Assembly: GCA_002305165.1 (NCBI GenBank)
Contig: DBQI01000011.1
Span: 97,756 to 153,048, forward strand
Source of the DNA: Armatimonadetes bacterium UBA1398
GTDB taxonomy: Bacteria > Armatimonadota > Zipacnadia > UBA1398
DNA length: 55,293 bases
Direction: 5' to 3'
Shown: positions 50,994-55,293 of the stretch, piece by piece
Numbering within the stretch: position 1 is the stretch's first letter
Layout: each line of letters opens with the position of its first letter
Program-made: the position numbers and the translations under genes
The notes under the pieces: generated by a model
What the model saw: only the letters and a program-made list of their open reading frames with translations
Told to the model about the DNA's origin: nothing
Databases searched by the model: none

Positions 50994-52472
50994 GTGGATA
51001 CCACCGTCGAACGGCTTGAGAGCACCACTGTCCGCCTCGTACTGAGCTTCGACCAGGCTGAGGTCAAGAGGGCCTTCGGCAAGGCCTACGGCGACTTGTC
51101 CAGTCAGGTCGCCATCCCGGGCTTCCGGCCAGGCAAGGCGCCCCGCATGATCATCGACCAGGTCCTGGGGCGGGAGGCCGTCCGGGGCCAAGTGATCGGC
51201 GACCTCGTCCCCGACGCCATCACGGAGACCGTTGACTCGTACGAGTTCTTCGTCGTCGGCGAGCCGCAGCTCGACTACGAGGAGCCCCAACCGGACCAAC
51301 CCTTCACGGTGGCGGCGACCCTCACCGTTATGCCCGAGGTGGAGCTTGGCGAGCTCAGCGGGCTCGAGCTCGTCAAGCCTGTGATCAAACCCACCGAGGA
51401 GCAGATCGACTCGATAGTCGAGGGTGTGCGTGAGCAGCACTCGGTCAGCGTCGATGTCGAGGACCGAGGCGTCCAGCAGGATGACTTCGTCTATATCACC
51501 TACCAGGTGACAGTGGACGGCGAGGCCATGTACGAGCCGGAGGAGCTGCCCAGCATGTTCCTCCAGGTCGGCGCGCACTACTACAAGCCGGAGATCGATG
51601 CCGATCTCATCGGCATGAGCACCGGCGAGTCGAAGGACATCCCCGTCACCTACCCCGAGGACCATAACGACGACCGGCTCGCAGGCAAGTCCGCTACCTT
51701 CACCGCCACCGTGGACCGCGTCACGATCCGACAGAGCGCTGAACTCGATGAGGCGTTCTTCGAGCGGGTCGGCGTGGCCGATTTCGAGGCGCTACGCGAC
51801 CGTGCGCGGCGCGAGTGGGAGGATCAGGCCAACGCCGACGTGGACGGGCTCGTCGAGGCTCAGGTTCTGGCCATCATGACCGAGCGCGGCTCCGTGGATC
51901 TGCCCGACACGATCACCTCGAGCCGCGTCGAGGAGCTCGAGCAGGAGGTCCAGCGGCGCCTGCGCCTCACAGACTCCGACATGGACACGTACCTCAGCGA
52001 GCGGTCGCAGACCCTGGAGCAGCACCAGGCCGACCTCAGGCGATCCGCCGAGCGCGAGATCAACCAGTTCCTCGTGATCCGAGCCGCGGCCAAGCAGCTC
52101 GATCTCGAGGCCACCGATGAGGACATCGAGGAAGCGGTCTGGACCCTCGCGCGCTCCATGAACAAGACCTTCAGCGAGATGTGGGAGATGCTCGAGCGCA
52201 CGGACACCCTCGACGACATGCGGACCCGCCGCACCACGGAGAAGGTCCTCTCGCACATCATCGAGCAGGCCAGCATCCGCGAGGTGGAACTCACCCACGA
52301 GGCGTACACAGAAGGCGAATGGGCGCGGGGCATCCCCGGCCTGGCCTTCATCGTGGGCGACGATGAGGACGCGGAGACGGAGCCGTCCGACGAGACCACC
52401 CCGGGTGAAGACGAGTCTCCCGACGCCGAGGCGGAGGCGCCGGTCGAGGAGACCGACAAGGAGGCCGAGTAG
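50994..52472 (+). CDS. tig: Trigger factor
   Basis: Ribosome-associated chaperone and peptidyl-prolyl isomerase that receives nascent chains. The 492-residue protein starts at GTG with AAGGAG 8 bases upstream. The ribosome-binding phrase IPGFRPGKAPRMIID lies near residue 42, the FKBP-like isomerase domain near residues 160-245 (DFVYITYQVTVDG, LAGKSATFTATVD), and the helical C-domain after 250. An acidic tail (AETEPSDETTPGEDESPDAE and more, about 40 residues) extends beyond most homologues. The stop overlaps the first clpP start by one base, so the genes are translationally coupled. Confidence 0.95.
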   Translation: MDTTVERLESTTVRLVLSFDQAEVKRAFGKAYGDLSSQVAIPGFRPGKAPRMIIDQVLGREAVRGQVIGDLVPDAITETVDSYEFFVVGEPQLDYEEPQPDQPFTVAATLTVMPEVELGELSGLELVKPVIKPTEEQIDSIVEGVREQHSVSVDVEDRGVQQDDFVYITYQVTVDGEAMYEPEELPSMFLQVGAHYYKPEIDADLIGMSTGESKDIPVTYPEDHNDDRLAGKSATFTATVDRVTIRQSAELDEAFFERVGVADFEALRDRARREWEDQANADVDGLVEAQVLAIMTERGSVDLPDTITSSRVEELEQEVQRRLRLTDSDMDTYLSERSQTLEQHQADLRRSAEREINQFLVIRAAAKQLDLEATDEDIEEAVWTLARSMNKTFSEMWEMLERTDTLDDMRTRRTTEKVLSHIIEQASIREVELTHEAYTEGEWARGIPGLAFIVGDDEDAETEPSDETTPGEDESPDAEAEAPVEETDKEAE

Positions 52473-53167
52473 TGGGCAGTCGCTATGGTGAGCAAGGGTT
52501 GGTGGGTTGGGGCGGCGTGGGCGCGAGCGAGCCGAAGGGCCTAGTCCCTTACGTCATCGAGCACACGCCCCGGGGCGAGCGTCAGCACGACATCTTCTCG
52601 GCCCTCCACGCCGATCGAATCGTCTTCCTGGGCAACGAGGTCGACTACGACACTGCTAACCTCGCCGTCGCTCAGATGCTCTACCTGGAGAAGGAGAGCC
52701 CCGAGGAGCCCGTTCACCTCTACATCAACTCTGTGGGCGGCTCCGTAACCTCAGGTCTCGCCGTCTACGATGTCATGCGGTTCGTCCGCTGCCCGGTCTA
52801 CACGTACTGCATCGGCCTCGCCGCCTCCATCGCGGCCGTCATCATGGCTGGAGGCGAGAAGGGCCATCGTTACGCCCTCCCCAACAGCGAGGTGCTCATC
52901 CACCAGCCGTGGATGAGCGGACTGGGCGGGCAGGCCACCGACATCGAGATCCACACTCGGCAGCTTCTCTACTACAAGCGGCGCATCAACGAGATCCTGG
53001 CCGAGGTCACCGGGCAGCCCCTGGAGCGGATCGAGCAGGACACGGACCGCGACCGGTTCATGACCGCCGAGGCGGCGGTGGAGTACGGTCTGCTCGATCA
53101 GATCATCACCCGGCCTCCCTCAAAGGAAGACGGCGCGTCCGCCGGCGAAGGGGGCGCCGAGGCCTGA
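52472..53167 (+). CDS. clpP: ATP-dependent Clp protease proteolytic subunit 1
   Basis: Serine protease subunit that forms the 14-mer chamber with ClpX or ClpA. The 231-residue protein starts at GTG with AAGGAGG 7 bases upstream. A Gly/Ser/Glu-rich propeptide of about 23 residues precedes LVPYVIEHTPRGERQHDIF. The triad is complete: Ser in CIGLAASIAAVIMAGG, His in VLIHQPWMSG, Asp in QDTDRDRFM. The C-terminus ends in a short acidic/glycine-rich tail. The second clpP gene begins inside the stop (overlap of one base). Having two clpP genes in tandem suggests that the chamber may mix two subunits. Confidence 0.95.
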   Translation: MGSRYGEQGLVGWGGVGASEPKGLVPYVIEHTPRGERQHDIFSALHADRIVFLGNEVDYDTANLAVAQMLYLEKESPEEPVHLYINSVGGSVTSGLAVYDVMRFVRCPVYTYCIGLAASIAAVIMAGGEKGHRYALPNSEVLIHQPWMSGLGGQATDIEIHTRQLLYYKRRINEILAEVTGQPLERIEQDTDRDRFMTAEAAVEYGLLDQIITRPPSKEDGASAGEGGAEA

Positions 53168-53805
53168 TGCCCCCCATGCCCATCACGAACCAACGCCACA
53201 TCGTTATCGTCGAGGACACGCCTCGCGGTGAACGCGCATACGACCTCTTCAGCCGACTGCTCCAGGACCGCATCATCTTCATCCAGACGCCCATCGTGCC
53301 TGAGATCGGCAACCTGGTCGTCGCGCAGCTCCTGTTCCTCCAGCGCGAGGGCGATGACCCCATCCACATGTACATCCACTCACCGGGCGGCGACGTGAGC
53401 GCAGCCCTGGCCATGTACGATGTGATGCAGTTCATCACGCCGCCGGTCTGGACATACGCCCTGGGACAGGCCGCCAGCGCGGCCGCGCTCCTGCTCGCGG
53501 GCGGCGAGGCGGGGCATCGGTACGCCCTGCCGAGCGCCGAGATCCTCATCCATCAGCCGCTGGCGAGCCGGCTCCAGGGCGATGCCTCTGACCTCGAGAT
53601 CCGCATGGACCACATCCTGCAGACCCGCGAGCGGCTGAATCGCATCCTGGCCCACCATACTGGCCAGTCGATCGAGCGGATCCGCGAGGACACCGAGCGC
53701 GATCATTTCCTCACCGCCCTGCAGGCCAAGAACTACGGGCTCATCGATTCGGTGCTCGAACAACGCGCGGCTGGCACACCGGAATCGAACACCGACCAAT
53801 CGTAG
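53167..53805 (+). CDS. clpP: ATP-dependent Clp protease proteolytic subunit 2
   Basis: A 212-residue ClpP paralogue, starting at the ATG that overlaps the previous stop by one base. The longer frame reaching back to 52909 is a shadow inside clpP 1. Features: IVEDTPRGERAYDLFSRLL, MYIHSPGGDVSAALAMYDVM, and the triad Ser in GQAASAAALLLAGG, His in ILIHQPLASRL and Asp in EDTERDHFL. It differs clearly from subunit 1 in sequence (roughly half identity by eye) but keeps all catalytic residues, so both subunits should be active. It is coupled to tig and clpP 1, with clpX 167 bases downstream. Confidence 0.94.
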   Translation: MPPMPITNQRHIVIVEDTPRGERAYDLFSRLLQDRIIFIQTPIVPEIGNLVVAQLLFLQREGDDPIHMYIHSPGGDVSAALAMYDVMQFITPPVWTYALGQAASAAALLLAGGEAGHRYALPSAEILIHQPLASRLQGDASDLEIRMDHILQTRERLNRILAHHTGQSIERIREDTERDHFLTALQAKNYGLIDSVLEQRAAGTPESNTDQS

Positions 53806-53972
53806 GTAGGTTGTAAGCAGGGGCTGTTGAACAGTAGCCCGGTCCTCTGGTGTTCCTGCATTGCCATTGGGGTACAATGCCTATAGCGGGGACGAGGCGG
53901 GGGCCGTGCGCTGTACCGTGGGGCTGCTAGCCCAGCGGATGCCCCGAATAGAGCGAGGTGGTTCTGCCTTCC

Positions 53973-55226
53973 ATGAAGATCCAGTGCTCATTCTGCGGCA
54001 AAGACAGGGAACAGGTAGCCAGGCTGATCGCCGGACCTCCTGGGGTGTACATCTGCGTAGAGTGTGTGGAGCTCTGCAACGAGATCATCAATGAGGAGCG
54101 AATCAGCAGGCACGCGCCCGCCGTGGGACGCGATGTCCCTACGCCGCAGCGGATCTTCGAGCACTTGAGCCAGTATGTCGTGGGCCAGGCGCGGGCGAAG
54201 AAAACCCTCGCCGTCGCCGTCTACAACCACTACAAGCGCATCATGTCCATCGACAGCGATGACGACATAGAGCTGGGCAAGAGCAACATCCTCCTCATCG
54301 GCCCGACAGGCTGCGGCAAGACCCTTCTGGCCGAGACCCTCGCCAGCTATCTCGAGGTCCCCTTCGCTATCGCCGATGCCACGGCGCTGACCGAGGCGGG
54401 GTATGTCGGCGAGGATGTGGAGAACATCCTCCTGCGGCTCCTTCAGGCCGCCGACGGCGATGTGGAGGCAACTCAGCGCGGCATCGTCTATGTCGACGAG
54501 ATCGACAAGATCACCCGCAAGAGCGACAACCCCTCCATCACCCGCGATGTGTCGGGCGAGGGCGTTCAGCAAGCCCTTCTCAAGATCCTCGAGGGCACCG
54601 TCGCCAATGTGCCGCCCCAGGGCGGTCGCAAGCACCCCCAGCAGGAGTACATCCAGATCGACACTCGGGGGATCCTATTCATCTGCGGCGGCACCTTCGC
54701 GGGCCTCGAGGACATTATCCGAGCGCGCCTCGGCACCCGGTCCATCGGCTTCGCCGCCCGGATCGCGGAGACGGCGAACCTCACCCCCTCCCAGATCATC
54801 GGGCAGGTGCAGCCTGACGACCTCCGCAAGTACGGGCTGATCCCCGAGTTCATCGGCCGCCTTCCCATCGTGGCGAGTCTCGAGGAGCTCGACCAGGAGG
54901 CCTTGGTGCGAGTGCTCACCGAGCCGCGGAACTCCCTCATCCGCCAGTACGAGAAGCTCCTCCGGCACGACGGCGTAGAGTTTGTCGTCGAGGAGGAGGC
55001 CCTGAATGCGCTGGCCGCCGAGGCCATTCTCCGCGGCACAGGGGCGCGGGCTCTCAGGACCATCATCGAAGAGCTCATGCTCGATACGATGTTCGAGATC
55101 CCATCCCGCCAGGATGTGCTCCAGTGCATCATCAGCGCCGAGACGGTGCGAGAGCGCCAGATGCCGCGGCTCGTTACGGGCGAGCGACCTTCATCCGATG
55201 ACGAGGAAGAGAAGAAGACCGCCTAG
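53973..55226 (+). CDS. clpX: ATP-dependent Clp protease ATP-binding subunit ClpX
   Basis: AAA+ unfoldase that feeds substrates to ClpP. The 417-residue protein has the N-terminal zinc finger (CSFCGK, then CVECVELC), Walker A GPTGCGKTLL, pore loop AGYVGEDVE, Walker B VYVDEIDKITRK, and the ClpP-docking IGF-type loop TRSIGFAA. The conserved LIPEFIGRLPIVA and GARALRTIIEELML are present. I prefer the ATG at 53973; a GTG at 53958 would add five residues, but its Shine-Dalgarno is too close. It lies behind tig and two clpP genes but may have its own promoter in the 167-base gap. The stop is near the window end. Confidence 0.96.
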   Translation: MKIQCSFCGKDREQVARLIAGPPGVYICVECVELCNEIINEERISRHAPAVGRDVPTPQRIFEHLSQYVVGQARAKKTLAVAVYNHYKRIMSIDSDDDIELGKSNILLIGPTGCGKTLLAETLASYLEVPFAIADATALTEAGYVGEDVENILLRLLQAADGDVEATQRGIVYVDEIDKITRKSDNPSITRDVSGEGVQQALLKILEGTVANVPPQGGRKHPQQEYIQIDTRGILFICGGTFAGLEDIIRARLGTRSIGFAARIAETANLTPSQIIGQVQPDDLRKYGLIPEFIGRLPIVASLEELDQEALVRVLTEPRNSLIRQYEKLLRHDGVEFVVEEEALNALAAEAILRGTGARALRTIIEELMLDTMFEIPSRQDVLQCIISAETVRERQMPRLVTGERPSSDDEEEKKTA

Positions 55227-55293
55227 CCCGTGTTATTCATGAGAATGATCAGAGGTTGTTGCATGGGAGTGGGTAGTTCGCCTCGTATCAAGG

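Noticed and set aside
53821..53972. Promoter and small hairpin before clpX
   Set aside because: TACAAT at 53873 lacks a -35 at a suitable distance, and the hairpin at 53821-53840 needs a bulge; too weak to list.
1..55293. CRISPR arrays, insertion sequences, phage or plasmid genes, origin of replication
   Set aside because: No regularly spaced repeats, transposase, integrase or DnaA-box cluster was seen.

Overview
The window is a GC-rich bacterial chromosome segment with many GTG and TTG starts and clear Shine-Dalgarno motifs. I see no phage, insertion sequence, plasmid or CRISPR content. The best lineage hint is the type IV pilin-like protein at 22501. Its N-terminus continues into the phrase FPVFAKAREKARQTSCLSN and ends in an H-X9-DG motif, a form typical of Armatimonadota and related uncultured lineages. 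Together with the many secreted sugar-active enzymes and URO-D-like proteins, this suggests an environmental, probably metagenome-derived, Armatimonadota-like organism. That is an inference, not a proof.

Layout. 1-6.1 kb (minus strand): the start of an ASKHA/2Fe-2S corrinoid-activator-like gene, a TPR protein, and the housekeeping run priA-def-TPR-fmt. 6.3-13.5 kb (plus): an S9 peptidase, a PhoPQ-regulated-type alpha/beta hydrolase and a 1208-residue secreted protein with an internal duplication. 13.6-18.8 kb: tRNA-Phe, a polytopic membrane protein, a lipoprotein joining a beta-propeller to a cyclophilin domain, a small HTH protein, prs, and a DUF6599-like gene abruptly joined to the tail of a DUF362-like gene. 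18.8-26.2 kb: tsaC, a SpoIID-like protein, a membrane-anchored protein, a small envelope cluster (thioredoxin-like protein, pseudopilin, lipoprotein), then surE and recJ. 26.4-30.2 kb: a complete sugar ABC importer (ATPase, permease, binding lipoprotein). 30.3-50 kb: a URO-D-like protein, the RNase P RNA gene, two GH99/WbsX-like proteins, a GH3-like protein, a beta-helix protein, a six-hairpin glycosidase-like protein, a ferredoxin-nitroreductase, a sugar isomerase/epimerase and several secreted proteins of unknown role. 50-55.2 kb: an RNase HI-like protein, tRNA-Leu and the proteostasis run tig-clpP-clpP-clpX.

How it works together. The ABC importer and the sugar-active proteins around it look like a loosely arranged carbohydrate acquisition and catabolism region without SusC/D-type genes. 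Glycosidase-like and beta-helix proteins would act outside the membrane or in the periplasm. The importer would bring in a monosaccharide or small sugar derivative, and the isomerase/epimerase and possibly the URO-D-like and ferredoxin-nitroreductase proteins would act inside. The housekeeping genes form conventional clusters: translation initiation and deformylation (fmt/def), replication restart (priA), nucleotide metabolism (prs, surE), tRNA modification (tsaC) and protein folding and degradation (tig, clpP, clpX).

No single element is an obvious new defence or mobile system. The strongest unexplained items are the duplicated 1208-residue secreted protein, the propeller-cyclophilin lipoprotein, the GH3-like protein that lacks the usual acid/base dyad, the URO-D-like protein beside a sugar importer, and the DUF6599/DUF362 junction, which is either a real deletion or an assembly error.
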